Origin: Bacteroides sp. CAG:530
Lineage (GTDB): Bacteria; Bacteroidota; Bacteroidia; Bacteroidales; Bacteroidaceae
Reading direction: 5' to 3'
DNA length: 64,000 bases
Assembly: GCA_000434735.1 (NCBI GenBank)
Contig: FR881190.1
Span: 17,599 to 81,598, forward strand
How positions within the stretch are numbered: position 1 is the stretch's first letter; each line of letters starts with the position of its first letter. Made by a program: the position numbers and the translations under genes. The notes under the pieces are model-generated. The model searched no databases, was not told the origin of the DNA, and was given only the letters and a program-made list of their open reading frames with translations. Positions 42,199-51,093 of the stretch are shown here, one piece after another.

Positions 42199-43983
42199 TT
42201 ATTTCTTACCTTCCAACTGTTCTTTCAAAGCAGCCAAAGCGTCAATGTCACCAAGAGTAGTAGAAGCTGCCTGATTCTGAATCATAGGAGTTTCTTCTTT
42301 CTTAGCTGACTTCTTGGAAGCTTTCTTTTCTGCCTTTTCTTCTGCCTTAGCAGCATCTTCGAAGATACGGCTGTGAGACAAGATGATACGCTTAGCGTCC
42401 TTGTTGAATTCAATTACCTTGAACTGCAACTTTTCGTCCAACTGAGCCTGAGTACCGTCTTCTTTTACCAAGTGTTTCGGAGTAGCGAAACCTTCAACAC
42501 CGTAAGGAAGAGCAACTACTGCACCCTTGTCCAACATTTCGATGATAGTACCTTCGTGGATAGAACCTACAGTAAATACAGTTTCGAATACATCCCATGG
42601 GTTGTCTTCCAACTGCTTGTGGCCGAGGCTCAAACGACGGTTTTCCTTGTCTATTTCAAGAACAACTACGTCGATGTCTGCACCAATCTGGGTGAATTCT
42701 GATGGGTGTTTGATCTTCTTAGTCCAAGACAAGTCAGAGATGTGGATCAATCCGTCTACACCTTCTTCGATTTCTACGAATACACCGAAGTTAGTGAAGT
42801 TACGAACCTTAGCAACGTGCTTAGAACCTACAGGGTATTTTTCTTCGATTGATTCCCATGGATCTGGTTTCAACTGTTTGATACCCAAAGACATCTTACG
42901 TTCTTCACGATCCAATGTCAAGATAACAGCTTCAATTTCGTCACCTACCTTCATGAAGTCCTGAGCTGAACGCAAGTGCTGGCTCCAAGACATTTCTGAA
43001 ACGTGGATCAAACCTTCTACGCCCGGAGCGATTTCGATGAATGCTCCGTAGTCAGCCATAACGACTACTTTACCCTTAACGTGGTCGCCTACCTTCAAGT
43101 TTGGATCGAGGCTATCCCATGGGTGCGGAGTCAACTGCTTCAAGCCAAGAGCGATACGTTTCTTTTCGTCATCGAAGTCAAGGATAACAACGTTCAACTT
43201 CTGGTCGAGCTGTACAACTTCGCGAGGATCGCTTACACGGCCCCAAGACAAGTCAGTGATGTGGATCAAACCGTCTACGCCACCCAAGTCGATGAATACA
43301 CCGTAAGATGTGATATTTTTAACAGTACCTTCAAGTACCTGTCCTTTTTCGAGTTTGCTGATGATTTCTTTCTTCTGCTGTTCCAATTCAGCTTCGATAA
43401 GAGCCTTGTGAGAAACAACAACGTTCTTGAATTCCTGGTTGATCTTAACAACCTTGAATTCCATAGTCTTACCTACGAATACATCGTAGTCGCGGATAGG
43501 TTTAACATCGATCTGAGAACCCGGCAAGAATGCTTCTATACCGAATACGTCAACAATCATACCACCCTTAGTGCGGCACTTGATGTAACCCTTAATAATT
43601 TCTTCGTTTTCGAGAGCAGCGTTAACACGATCCCAAGAGCGAGTAGCACGTGCTTTCTTGTGAGACAGAATCAACTGTCCTTTTTTGTCTTCCTGATTTT
43701 CGATGTATACTTCTACAGTATCACCAACTTTCAGTTCAGGATTGTAGCGGAACTCGCTCAGAGGAATGATACCGTCTGACTTGTAACCGATGTTCACTAC
43801 AACTTCGCGTTTGTTCATTGCGATTACAATACCATCTACAACCTCACGGTCGTTTACCTTGTTCAAAGTACTGTCGTAAGCCTTTTCCTGATCTTCTTTG
43901 CTTACGCTGGTAGCTGCGCTACCGTTTTCGTAGTCTTCCCAGTTGAAATCTTCAATGGGATGTACATTTTTCAAGTTTTCCAT
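42199..43983 (-). CDS. rpsA: 30S ribosomal protein S1
   Basis: S1 binds mRNA at the 30S platform and assists initiation, especially on messages without a Shine-Dalgarno sequence, which are the majority in Bacteroidetes. The 594 residues contain six S1/OB-fold repeats, visible as successive lines such as VLEGTVKNITSYGVFIDLGG, HVKGKVVMADYGAFIEI and HVAKVRNFTNFGVFVEIEEG. The C-terminal tail is lysine- and alanine-rich (AEEKAEKKASKKSAKKEE). It is cytoplasmic. A -7 box lies upstream and a terminator follows. Confidence 0.96.
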   Translation of the reverse strand: MENLKNVHPIEDFNWEDYENGSAATSVSKEDQEKAYDSTLNKVNDREVVDGIVIAMNKREVVVNIGYKSDGIIPLSEFRYNPELKVGDTVEVYIENQEDKKGQLILSHKKARATRSWDRVNAALENEEIIKGYIKCRTKGGMIVDVFGIEAFLPGSQIDVKPIRDYDVFVGKTMEFKVVKINQEFKNVVVSHKALIEAELEQQKKEIISKLEKGQVLEGTVKNITSYGVFIDLGGVDGLIHITDLSWGRVSDPREVVQLDQKLNVVILDFDDEKKRIALGLKQLTPHPWDSLDPNLKVGDHVKGKVVVMADYGAFIEIAPGVEGLIHVSEMSWSQHLRSAQDFMKVGDEIEAVILTLDREERKMSLGIKQLKPDPWESIEEKYPVGSKHVAKVRNFTNFGVFVEIEEGVDGLIHISDLSWTKKIKHPSEFTQIGADIDVVVLEIDKENRRLSLGHKQLEDNPWDVFETVFTVGSIHEGTIIEMLDKGAVVALPYGVEGFATPKHLVKEDGTQAQLDEKLQFKVIEFNKDAKRIILSHSRIFEDAAKAEEKAEKKASKKSAKKEETPMIQNQAASTTLGDIDALAALKEQLEGKK

Positions 43984-44047
43984 TAAAAAATAATTGTTTT
44001 TAAATAACTAATTGTGTTAGACTTTATAATTGCTTTAAAATCGTGCG

Positions 44048-44055
44048 CAAAGGTA
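44048..44055 (-). promoter_or_regulatory. -7 box of rpsA
   Basis: Minus-strand TACCTTTG, 65 bp upstream of the start. A TTG lies 17 bp further upstream, slightly closer than usual. Confidence 0.55.
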
Positions 44056-44124
44056 CAATAATTTCCCGAATGCAAAATAATTTGCATTGAAAAAATGAGG
44101 AATACACTGAATATTAGTGCAAAA

Positions 44125-45123
44125 TCACTTCATTGGCTTCAGTTTTACCACTTCGCCAAGCTCGGGAATCATAATTGGCATGCTGCGCAGTTTGGCTTCT
44201 TGGGCGAATACGTGGGGTGGGTCGAACAGTGGCTCGTCCGAGAGGTCGAACGTGCCGTAATGCATCGGTATGGACATTTTTGCTCCCATATCGCGTGCGG
44301 CGGTAAGTGCATCGTAAGGTGATATGTGATTGGGTTTCATAAACCAGCGGGGCTTGTAGGCACCTATACCTATCATGCAGTAGTCTATATGCGGAAACAT
44401 TTCGGGCAGTTCTTTAAAGTGGCGTGCGTAGCCCGTATCACCACTATTATATATGGTGATGCCGTCGGCCTGAATCATGAACGCTCCCCATAAGCGTCCT
44501 CCTCCGTCGTTAACGCTTCGTTTGCTCCAGTGCTGTGCGGGCAGAAACGTGAGGCATAGGTTGCCGTCTATGTGTTGTTGGTACCATCCGGCTTCTATGA
44601 CATTGAATGTAGGGAACCATTCTTTTATCAGAGCACCGGTTCCGATGCCGCAGAATACATTCATGTTGGGGTTCTCGGCTGCCAGACGTGTCAAGCTTGG
44701 CTTATCGAGGTGGTCGAAATGGTCATGACTGATGAGCAGATAGTCGATGTTTTTAAATACCGAGGCGTTTGCCGGACACGTACTGCGGCGTTTTACGAAA
44801 GGTATGCTGCCGAACACTGGGTCTACCATTATTCGTTTTCCGCCTATTTGTATGAAAAATGAATTATGCCCCAGCCAAATCAGACAGTTGCCTACTACGT
44901 TATCCAGCGATTTTATGAAGTTGACCTTCGGATTCCATTTAATCTGTTTCTTTTCTTTCCGTTGCGGGTTGGGAGAGAACCTCCATTTCAGGATGTTGCC
45001 CATACCAGGTTTCCAGTGGTGTTGGCGATTAAAAAACTTTCCCTTGGCTGTAGGGTTACCCCTCCAATGTGGGTTGACTGTATGTAAAAGTTCGTTTTTT
45101 CTGAAAGTTATTGTTTCTCCCAT
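44125..45123 (-). CDS. MBL-fold metallohydrolase, NAPE-PLD-like
   Basis: The 332-residue protein has the metallo-beta-lactamase motif SHDHFDHLD (His133, His135, Asp137, His138), a downstream metal ligand in NSGDTGY and a final His in PMHYGTF. The sequence LIWLGHNSFFIQIGGKRIMVDPVF and the overall order are typical of bacterial relatives of N-acyl-phosphatidylethanolamine phospholipase D. The natural substrate is unknown; a lipid phosphodiester is possible. There is no signal peptide. It follows an acidic small protein gene by 43 bp and is probably co-transcribed. Confidence 0.85.
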   Translation of the reverse strand: MGETITFRKNELLHTVNPHWRGNPTAKGKFFNRQHHWKPGMGNILKWRFSPNPQRKEKKQIKWNPKVNFIKSLDNVVGNCLIWLGHNSFFIQIGGKRIMVDPVFGSIPFVKRRSTCPANASVFKNIDYLLISHDHFDHLDKPSLTRLAAENPNMNVFCGIGTGALIKEWFPTFNVIEAGWYQQHIDGNLCLTFLPAQHWSKRSVNDGGGRLWGAFMIQADGITIYNSGDTGYARHFKELPEMFPHIDYCMIGIGAYKPRWFMKPNHISPYDALTAARDMGAKMSIPMHYGTFDLSDEPLFDPPHVFAQEAKLRSMPIMIPELGEVVKLKPMK

Positions 45124-45166
45124 GTCTATAGATATCCGTCAACTATTATATAAAGTATGTTCGAAT

Positions 45167-45616
45167 TTATTTTTCAAGCAGGTCTTTCAAGAAGGCGTCC
45201 AGTTCTTCGTCCAGGCCTTTAAGCAGTTCGTCATCAAGAAGCATTGTGTCCTCATCGTCTACCAGCAGCAACTCTGATACGGTCTCTTTGTCATCGTCTA
45301 CCAATACGAACGAGTAAGGCTTCATAAGGCATAGATGGTCTAATTCGCCTTCGTCCTTAATGGCGTTTAGCGCACCTTTTAATATATTGCCAGCTTCTTT
45401 ATAGAAATCGTCATCGTTATACTCTACCCATTCATCGATGATGGTGCGCGATAATTCTTCATCATCGTCGTTGAATACGATAAGTTCTCCACTGTCTTGT
45501 TTAGGCTGTAGATGGATATCGGTGACAATAGATTTGTCATCGCTTGCTTTGTATCTTTCTAACGCCTCTTTCAGGGTGGAGGTGATGGCAGAATGTGACT
45601 GTTCACTAATGTTCAT
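45167..45616 (-). CDS. Acidic conserved protein of unknown function
   Basis: The 149-residue protein is strongly acidic (many DD and DE pairs, for example VLVDDDKETVSELLLVDDED) and lacks a signal peptide or membrane helix. It has a mixed helix and strand pattern (AITSTLKEALERYKAS, GELIVFNDDDEEL). I do not recognise it. It lies directly upstream of the MBL-fold gene in the same orientation, which is the only clue to its role. Confidence 0.65.
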   Translation of the reverse strand: MNISEQSHSAITSTLKEALERYKASDDKSIVTDIHLQPKQDSGELIVFNDDDEELSRTIIDEWVEYNDDDFYKEAGNILKGALNAIKDEGELDHLCLMKPYSFVLVDDDKETVSELLLVDDEDTMLLDDELLKGLDEELDAFLKDLLEK

Positions 45617-45713
45617 AATAATCTATGTTTTTGTTTGCTCTATAAGTGCATCAAATTTACGAAAAAAACGGAATGCGCAAGCCTTCGCCGTGATTTATCT
45701 TTAAAAAATGTTA

Positions 45714-46730
45714 TCAAAAACGGTCCATTTGAGTTTTTATACGTGCGAATTTGCTGATTCTTTCTTTTAATAGTGCTGAATAGTACTTCCACTCTGCTCT
45801 GCTTTCATTGTCGGTTATGAAACCTTGGGCGGTGTCGAGCCATTTTTCGGCCTCGGTCAACTGTCCGTTCATTTCGTAAGCCAATGCTATATTGAAAGCG
45901 GTGCGCATCTTTATTTTCTTTGATTTAGATTTGTCGAAAATCGATTTCCAGATTTCGGATGCCGATTCCCAATCGTTTTCGCGTACGCATACGGCTGCAT
46001 CGCGCATATCGGCCATGCCTCCGGTGTAGTAGATGCGGCTTGTCTGGGTCCAGTATGGTACTAGTTGGTTGCTCATGATGTGCGCTCCGAATTCTGCGGC
46101 TTCTTTAAGCATTTCCTTGTCAGACGGTATATTATCTACCGTCCAGTCCAGAGAATCGGTGGTGTGTATAATTTGTATAGGCTTGCTTCGTGTGGGCACA
46201 TGCAGGCTGACTACGGGCGTTACCTTTACGCGTATTACAGGAATTTTCTCTTGCATCCCGAGGTATCGGATGTATTTCTTCTCCTTATTAATAAGTATGC
46301 GGTCTAGCGAGAAAAGCATGTCGGCATTCAGTATTTGGCAAAGTTCTGTCACTTCTTCTTGCTTCAGCGTGTGAACGGGAAATGCTTGAGCTTCGTTATT
46401 CAGATTGTCGTCTGTAGGTTTGACTATCTTTTTGTGGTTGAGTGCGGAATCGCATATTATTACCTCGTCAAAATATTTAGAGTCGGACAGTGCGGACGCT
46501 AACGCGGATGCCGATTGTTTTCCATCGCCCTCCGTCTCTCCTAATGTCATGATGTTATTGGCCGCATCGGGTATCTGAGGCATATTGTTCACTACGGCAA
46601 TCTGTCTTACGGATGCGGGGAAGTTGGCTTGAGCGGCAGGGTTCAGTTGGTCGAATGTAAGCGACTCTATTGATGAGCATGAGGTCATTACACTCAGTAC
46701 CACACAGGCTATAGCGATGATATTTTTCAT
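45714..46730 (-). CDS. DUF6340-type lipoprotein with TPR-like C-terminus
   Basis: The 338-residue protein has a lipoprotein signal with Cys18 (SVMTSC). The body fits the DUF6340 pattern of Bacteroidetes: FPASVRQIAVVNNMPQIPD, ASALASALSDSKYFDEVIICDS, LCQILNADMLFSLDRI. The C-terminal 90 residues look like TPR helices (ENDWESASEIWKSIFDK, AFNIALAYEMNGQLTEAEKW). Function is unknown; the helices suggest protein binding at the membrane. The gene diverges from the AEC transporter gene. Confidence 0.75.
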   Translation of the reverse strand: MKNIIAIACVVLSVMTSCSSIESLTFDQLNPAAQANFPASVRQIAVVNNMPQIPDAANNIMTLGETEGDGKQSASALASALSDSKYFDEVIICDSALNHKKIVKPTDDNLNNEAQAFPVHTLKQEEVTELCQILNADMLFSLDRILINKEKKYIRYLGMQEKIPVIRVKVTPVVSLHVPTRSKPIQIIHTTDSLDWTVDNIPSDKEMLKEAAEFGAHIMSNQLVPYWTQTSRIYYTGGMADMRDAAVCVRENDWESASEIWKSIFDKSKSKKIKMRTAFNIALAYEMNGQLTEAEKWLDTAQGFITDNESRAEWKYYSALLKERISKFARIKTQMDRF

Positions 46731-46761
46731 TTTGGCATTTGTTTTTTGTGTTTCTATGATA

Positions 46762-46769
46762 CAAATATA
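46762..46769 (-). promoter_or_regulatory. -7 box of the DUF6340 gene
   Basis: Minus-strand TATATTTG fits TAnnTTTG, 32 bp before the start at 46730. Confidence 0.5.
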
Positions 46770-46832
46770 GCGTTATTCGCAATTACTGAAGAAATAAAAA
46801 TAGTGAAACGAACACAAAGAGCTTAAAATAAG

Positions 46833-46840
46833 TAATTTTG
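46833..46840 (+). promoter_or_regulatory. -7 box of the AEC transporter gene
   Basis: TAATTTTG fits TAnnTTTG, 30 bp before the start at 46870. Confidence 0.5.
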
Positions 46841-46869
46841 CGCATCTTAAATACAAAAATACATACTAG

Positions 46870-47778
46870 ATGGATGCTATTGTTTCACAAATGATTATCC
46901 TGTTCATACTTGTTATAGTGGGATACGGATTGAGTAAAAAGAAACTGATGGATGTTGAGTTCGACAGAAAGCTGTCTTCTTTCGTTATTCTGGTTAGTTG
47001 CCCGTGCCTGATTTTGTCGTCGGTTATGAGCGGCGAAATGCCTGACAGAAAGCTTATTCTGCCTTTGCTGGCTGTAGGTTTCGCAACTTATATAATTCTG
47101 ATAGGCGGAGCGTTTTTGCTGCCTCGTATTTTCCCGATAAAGAAAGAAGAGCGCGGGATATACAGTTTTATGTTGGCTTTTGGTAACGTAGGTTTTATAG
47201 GCTATCCTATTGTAGCTTCTATATTCGGCCCTCAGGCTGTATTCTATGCCAGCATACTTAACGTGCCAAATACCTTGGTGATATTTGTATTAGGAACACT
47301 GTTTATTTCGGATGATGCAGGAAGAGTTAGGTTTGATTGGAGTACGCTTTACTGTCCTGCTATGATAGCATCTTATTTAGCTATTCTTATTGTTGCTGTA
47401 GGATGGGTGCCACCTTATACTATAAGCGCTCCGTGTCAGTTGCTTGGTAACATGACAGTGCCTTCTGCCTTACTGATTATCGGTTCTTCGATGGCGCAGA
47501 TTCCAGTCCGCCGTATGTTGGGGAATGCAGGTATTTATCTTATGTCTGCTTTTCGTCTGGTGCTGATGCCGTTGTTGATATTGTGGGTATCAAGGCTGTG
47601 TTATGTAGACGAGCAGATAGCGGATATCAATATGGTGCTTGCGGCAATGCCCGTAGCTTCGTACGGCACTTTGTTCTGTATACAGTATCATAGGGGAGAG
47701 GCGGTGATGGCGCAAGGTACTTTCATTACCACGCTACTTTCGGTGCTTACTATCCCGTTGATTACCATGCTTTTCTGA
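46870..47778 (+). CDS. AEC-family (auxin efflux carrier-type) transporter
   Basis: The 302-residue membrane protein has about ten hydrophobic helices in two similar halves, as in the AEC family (VIVGYGLSKKKLMDVEFDRKLSSFVILVSCPCLILSS; FGNVGFIGYPIVASIFGPQA; MPVASYGTLFCIQY). The FGNxGFxGxP motif of the first half is diagnostic. Members transport organic acids such as malate. The substrate here is not predictable. It is monocistronic and is followed by a repeat structure and a terminator. Confidence 0.9.
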   Translation: MDAIVSQMIILFILVIVGYGLSKKKLMDVEFDRKLSSFVILVSCPCLILSSVMSGEMPDRKLILPLLAVGFATYIILIGGAFLLPRIFPIKKEERGIYSFMLAFGNVGFIGYPIVASIFGPQAVFYASILNVPNTLVIFVLGTLFISDDAGRVRFDWSTLYCPAMIASYLAILIVAVGWVPPYTISAPCQLLGNMTVPSALLIIGSSMAQIPVRRMLGNAGIYLMSAFRLVLMPLLILWVSRLCYVDEQIADINMVLAAMPVASYGTLFCIQYHRGEAVMAQGTFITTLLSVLTIPLITMLF

Positions 47779-47790
47779 AAGATAAAAACA

Positions 47791-47890
47791 AAGTCGTCTT
47801 ACTTCGACCGATGTGAACGCTTACTTCGACCGATGTGAGCGTTCATATCGACCGATACGCGTGCTTACTTCGGTCGAAGTAAGACGACTT
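47791..47890. repeat. 100-bp palindromic element with internal CGACCGAT repeats
   Basis: The outer 21 bp (beginning AAGTCGTCTTACTTCGACCG at 47791) recur as a perfect inverted copy at 47870-47890. Inside, CTTACTTCGACCGATGTGA occurs twice in direct orientation (47799-47817 and 47819-47837, approximate), and a third degenerate copy (ATATCGACCGATACG) follows. The transcript could form a long cruciform-like stem. It lies between a transporter gene and a terminator, so it is not coding. Confidence 0.9.
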
Positions 47891-47912
47891 GATTGAGAAT
47901 CAGTCATAAAGA

Positions 47913-47956
47913 AAGGCGCTACAAGGAATGAGTCCCGTAGCGCCTTCTTCGTTTTA
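47913..47956. terminator. Terminator between the AEC gene and eda
   Basis: Perfect 10-bp stem AAGGCGCTAC / GTAGCGCCTT with T-rich flanks on both strands; it serves two convergent units. Confidence 0.8.
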
Positions 47957-48021
47957 TACACCTTTAAACAAAATGAATATTTACATATTCATAAATGAAC
48001 AACCTAATTTATAGGGCGTTT

Positions 48022-48690
48022 TTATTTTCTTGCTTCAGCAACGTAAGCCAATGCTTCTTTGCACTTTTCTGTTACGTATGCCCAGTCTTCAGCTGCAACC
48101 TTATCTTTCGGGAACAACTTAGAACCCATACCTACGCAGAATACACCAGCCTTAATCCATGAAGTCAAGTTTTCCTGTGTTGGTTCTACACCACCGGTAA
48201 CCATCAGCTTAGACCATGGCATCGGAGCTAACAAACCTTTAACCAATTTCGGGCCAAGTACATCACCCGGGAAAATCTTGCAAAGATCGCAACCCATTTC
48301 CTGTGCGAAACCAACTTCTGATACGCTTCCGCAACCCGGAGTGTAAGCTACCAAACGGCGGTTGCAAACTTTAGCGATTTCAGGGTTGAACAACGGGCCA
48401 ACGATGAAGTTAGCGCCCAACTGGATGTACAATGAAGCAGTAGCAGGGTCAACGATAGAACCTACACCCATTGCCATTTCAGGGCATTCTTTAGCTGCGA
48501 ATTTTACCACTTCGGCAAATACTTCGTGAGCAAAGTCACCACGGTTAGTGAATTCGAAAGCACGTACGCCGCCTTCATAGCAAGCCTTTACCACTTTCTT
48601 TGCAACTTCTGCATCTTTGTGATAGAATACAGGAACCATTCCAGTTGAACCAATCTTGTTCAACACTGCGATTTTATCAAATTTAGCCAT
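48022..48690 (-). CDS. eda: KDPG/KHG aldolase
   Basis: The aldolase cleaves 2-keto-3-deoxy-6-phosphogluconate to pyruvate and glyceraldehyde 3-phosphate, the last step of hexuronate breakdown. The ATG at 48690 gives 222 residues, near the family length; the longer frame overlaps kdgK. The catalytic residues of the family are visible: Glu46 in GGVRAFEFTNRG and the Schiff-base Lys138 in CDLCKIFPGD. The phosphate-binding glycines follow (VTGGVEP, VGMGSKLF). It is cytoplasmic. It lies 43 bp after kdgK and is probably co-transcribed with it. Confidence 0.94.
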   Translation of the reverse strand: MAKFDKIAVLNKIGSTGMVPVFYHKDAEVAKKVVKACYEGGVRAFEFTNRGDFAHEVFAEVVKFAAKECPEMAMGVGSIVDPATASLYIQLGANFIVGPLFNPEIAKVCNRRLVAYTPGCGSVSEVGFAQEMGCDLCKIFPGDVLGPKLVKGLLAPMPWSKLMVTGGVEPTQENLTSWIKAGVFCVGMGSKLFPKDKVAAEDWAYVTEKCKEALAYVAEARK

Positions 48691-48733
48691 TATTTTAAAA
48701 TCCTCTAGATTTAAACTATTCTTTTTGTCCCAA

Positions 48734-49756
48734 TTATCTCTGAACACGTCCGCTTGCGTCGCCACCAGCCAAAGCTTCAACTTCTTCTACAGAAACCAAG
48801 TTGAAGTCGCCGTTGATAGTGTGTTTCAAAGCAGAAGCAGCAACTGCGAATTCAAGAGCTTCGCCCTGGTTAGGCTTAGTAAGCAAGCCGTGGATAACAC
48901 CACCAGAGAATGAGTCGCCACCACCTACGCGGTCGATGATAGGGTTGATATCGTAACGTTTTGATTCGTAGAATTCTTCGCCATTGTAAATCATAGCCTT
49001 CCAGCCGTTGTGAGTAGCGGAGAATGATTCGCGCAATGTAGAGATAACATACTTGAATCCGAATTCTTTAGCCATTGCAGTGAAGATACCTTTGTATCCT
49101 GCAGCGTCAGTCTTACCGCCTTCTACGTCAGCATCGGGTTTGAATCCCAAGCAGAGTTCAGCGTCTTCTTCGTTACCTATACATACGTCTACATACTGCA
49201 TCAACGGTTTCATGATAGACTGAGCTTTTTCTTTAGTCCACAGTTTTTTGCGGAAGTTCAAGTCTACAGATACTGTTACTCCGTGACGTTTTGCAGCTTC
49301 GCAAGCCAATTTAGTAAGTTCGGCAGCCTTGTCAGAAATAGCAGGAGTAATACCCGACCAGTGGAACCAGTCAGCACCTTCCATGATAGCATCGAAATCG
49401 AAGTCGCAAGTGTCAGCTTCTGCGATAGCAGAGTGAGCGCGGTCATAGATAACCTTGCTAGGACGCATAGAAGCACCAGTTTCCAAGTAGTATATACCTA
49501 CACGGTCGCCACCACGAGCGATGAAGTCTGTCTTAACACCGTATTTACGCAGTGCGTTTACTGCAGACTGACCGATTTCGTGTTTCGGCAACTTAGTAAC
49601 GAAGTAAGCATCGTGACCGTAGTTAGCGCAGCTAACTGCAACGTTTGCTTCACCACCACCATAAACTACATCAAAATTATCCGATTGAACGAAACGAGTG
49701 TTTCCCGGTGTAGACAATCTCAGCATGATCTCGCCTAAAGTAACAATTTTTCCCAT
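48734..49756 (-). CDS. kdgK: 2-dehydro-3-deoxygluconokinase
   Basis: This PfkB-family kinase phosphorylates 2-keto-3-deoxygluconate, giving the substrate of the aldolase encoded next. The 340 residues include the PfkB signatures FDVVYGGGEANVAVSCANYG near the N-terminus and DRVGGGDSFSGG with the catalytic aspartate near the C-terminus. It is cytoplasmic. Promoter and a palindrome at the transcription start lie in the divergent space shared with a LacI-type gene, so control by that regulator is likely. Confidence 0.93.
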   Translation of the reverse strand: MGKIVTLGEIMLRLSTPGNTRFVQSDNFDVVYGGGEANVAVSCANYGHDAYFVTKLPKHEIGQSAVNALRKYGVKTDFIARGGDRVGIYYLETGASMRPSKVIYDRAHSAIAEADTCDFDFDAIMEGADWFHWSGITPAISDKAAELTKLACEAAKRHGVTVSVDLNFRKKLWTKEKAQSIMKPLMQYVDVCIGNEEDAELCLGFKPDADVEGGKTDAAGYKGIFTAMAKEFGFKYVISTLRESFSATHNGWKAMIYNGEEFYESKRYDINPIIDRVGGGDSFSGGVIHGLLTKPNQGEALEFAVAASALKHTINGDFNLVSVEEVEALAGGDASGRVQR

Positions 49757-49815
49757 TGTGAATCTTTTGTTCTATATTGATTAATATATAAATTTGAAAT
49801 TTCGCTTATCATAGT

Positions 49816-49838
49816 ACAATATACATTGTGCACGCACA
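49816..49838 (-). promoter_or_regulatory. Palindromic operator candidates at the kdgK start site
   Basis: Two overlapping palindromes, ACAATATACATTGT (49816-49829) and TGTGCACGCACA (49827-49838), lie directly downstream of the kdgK -7 box. The second is centred on the predicted transcription start, where a repressor would block transcription. Confidence 0.5.
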
Positions 49839-49868
49839 CAAAGGTACGGTTTATTTTTTATCTACCAA
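49839..49868 (-). promoter_or_regulatory. Promoter of kdgK-eda
   Basis: Minus-strand TACCTTTG (49839-49846) and TTG (complement of 49866-49868) with a 19-bp spacer. Confidence 0.75.
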
Positions 49869-49878
49869 AAAAAAGATA

Positions 49879-49904
49879 TATATTTGTGACGAAAAAACGT
49901 TTTT
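49879..49904 (+). promoter_or_regulatory. -7 box and palindrome upstream of the LacI-type gene
   Basis: TATATTTG (49879-49886) fits the -7 consensus. The perfect 12-bp palindrome AAAAACGTTTTT (49893-49904), with the central CG typical of LacI-family operators, lies at the predicted start of transcription. Autoregulation is plausible. Confidence 0.5.
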
Positions 49905-49973
49905 AGAGAGAAAGTAATACCATAACAATATTTCTATATATAATAAATAGGTGTAAAAAGAACGTAGATAACC

Positions 49974-51053
49974 ATGAATAAACCAAACGAACGAATACGA
50001 ATAAAAGACATTGCAAGTAAAGCGGGAGTATCGGTCGGCACGGTAGACCGAGTGTTGCATGGACGTACCGGTGTGTCTGAAGCGAGTAGACAGAAGGTGG
50101 AGGAGATACTTCGCCAGCTCGATTATCAGCCTAACATGTATGCCAGTGCATTGGCGTCGAACAAGAAATACAGATTTGCGTGCTTGTTGCCGTCGCACAG
50201 TGAAGGAGAATACTGGGTAGACGTGGAGCAAGGAATGAAGCAGGCTGTAGAAAAGTTCTCAGACTTTCATGTATCGGTCGATATCGATTACTATGACCAG
50301 TATGAAGTTGGCTCTTTCGAGGCGGCAGGCAAGCGTATGCTTGAAAAACAGCCCGACGGAATGATTATTTCTCCGTCTATCGAGTCAGAAACTGCCATGA
50401 TTACAGAGAAGTTAGAAGCAAGCGATATACCTTATATATTTATAGACTCTAATATAGAACGCTTGCATCCGTTGGCGTTCTTCGCTCAAAACGCACGGCA
50501 GAGCGGATGTTTCGCAGCGCGAATGATGCGTATGATGATGCACGATAGCAAGGAACTCGTTATCTTCCGGCAGATAAGCAAAGGAAGATTGGGCTCTAAT
50601 CAGCAGCTGAAAAGAGAAGAGGGTTTCCATGAATATATTCGCGAGCATTGTCCTGAGGTTACGGTGCACGAAGTAAACCTGTACGCCAAACGTCCAGGAG
50701 AAGACGAGGCGATAATAGATGACTTCGTGACAAAGCACCCGGAGGTACGCTATGGCATTACCTTTAATTCGAAGGCATATGTGATAGGTGAGTATATGCT
50801 GAAGCATAAACGAGATGACTTTAAGCTGATGGGTTACGACTTGCTGCGCAGAAATGTGGCTTGCCTGAAAGAAAACGCCATTGATTTCATTATAGCTCAG
50901 CAACCTACAACGCAAGGATACAACAGCGTGGAGAGCTTATGCAACCATCTTATTTTAAAGAAAACAATAAAGAGCGTTAATTATATGCCTATAACATTAT
51001 TGAGTATAGAGAATATAGACTTTTACCTTGATGCGCTTACCAACAATAACTAA
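49974..51053 (+). CDS. LacI-family transcriptional regulator, probable hexuronate regulator
   Basis: The 359-residue protein has a LacI helix-turn-helix at the N-terminus (IRIKDIASKAGVSVGTVDRV, then LHGRTGVSEASRQKVEEIL) and a periplasmic-binding-protein-like sensor domain (DGMIISPSIESETAMI, IPYIFIDSN, RYGITFNSKAYVIGEYM). It should bind DNA as a dimer and respond to a sugar or sugar acid. It sits between kdgK-eda and uxaA, so the ligand is probably a hexuronate intermediate. uxaA follows 41 bp downstream. The gene end is covered by a 26-bp tandem repeat. Confidence 0.9.
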   Translation: MNKPNERIRIKDIASKAGVSVGTVDRVLHGRTGVSEASRQKVEEILRQLDYQPNMYASALASNKKYRFACLLPSHSEGEYWVDVEQGMKQAVEKFSDFHVSVDIDYYDQYEVGSFEAAGKRMLEKQPDGMIISPSIESETAMITEKLEASDIPYIFIDSNIERLHPLAFFAQNARQSGCFAARMMRMMMHDSKELVIFRQISKGRLGSNQQLKREEGFHEYIREHCPEVTVHEVNLYAKRPGEDEAIIDDFVTKHPEVRYGITFNSKAYVIGEYMLKHKRDDFKLMGYDLLRRNVACLKENAIDFIIAQQPTTQGYNSVESLCNHLILKKTIKSVNYMPITLLSIENIDFYLDALTNNN

Positions 51054-51088
51054 TACAATAAATTACCAACAATAACTAATACAATATT
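51037..51088. repeat. 26-bp tandem repeat at the end of the LacI-type gene
   Basis: TTACCAACAATAACTAATAC starts at 51037 and again at 51063. The first copy holds the last codons and stop (LTNNN and TAA). The second fills the space before uxaA. Confidence 0.85.
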
Positions 51089-51093
51089 ACAAA

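Noticed and set aside
48691..48780. N-terminal extension of eda
   Set aside because: It overlaps the end of kdgK, and aldolases of this family begin near the ATG at 48690.
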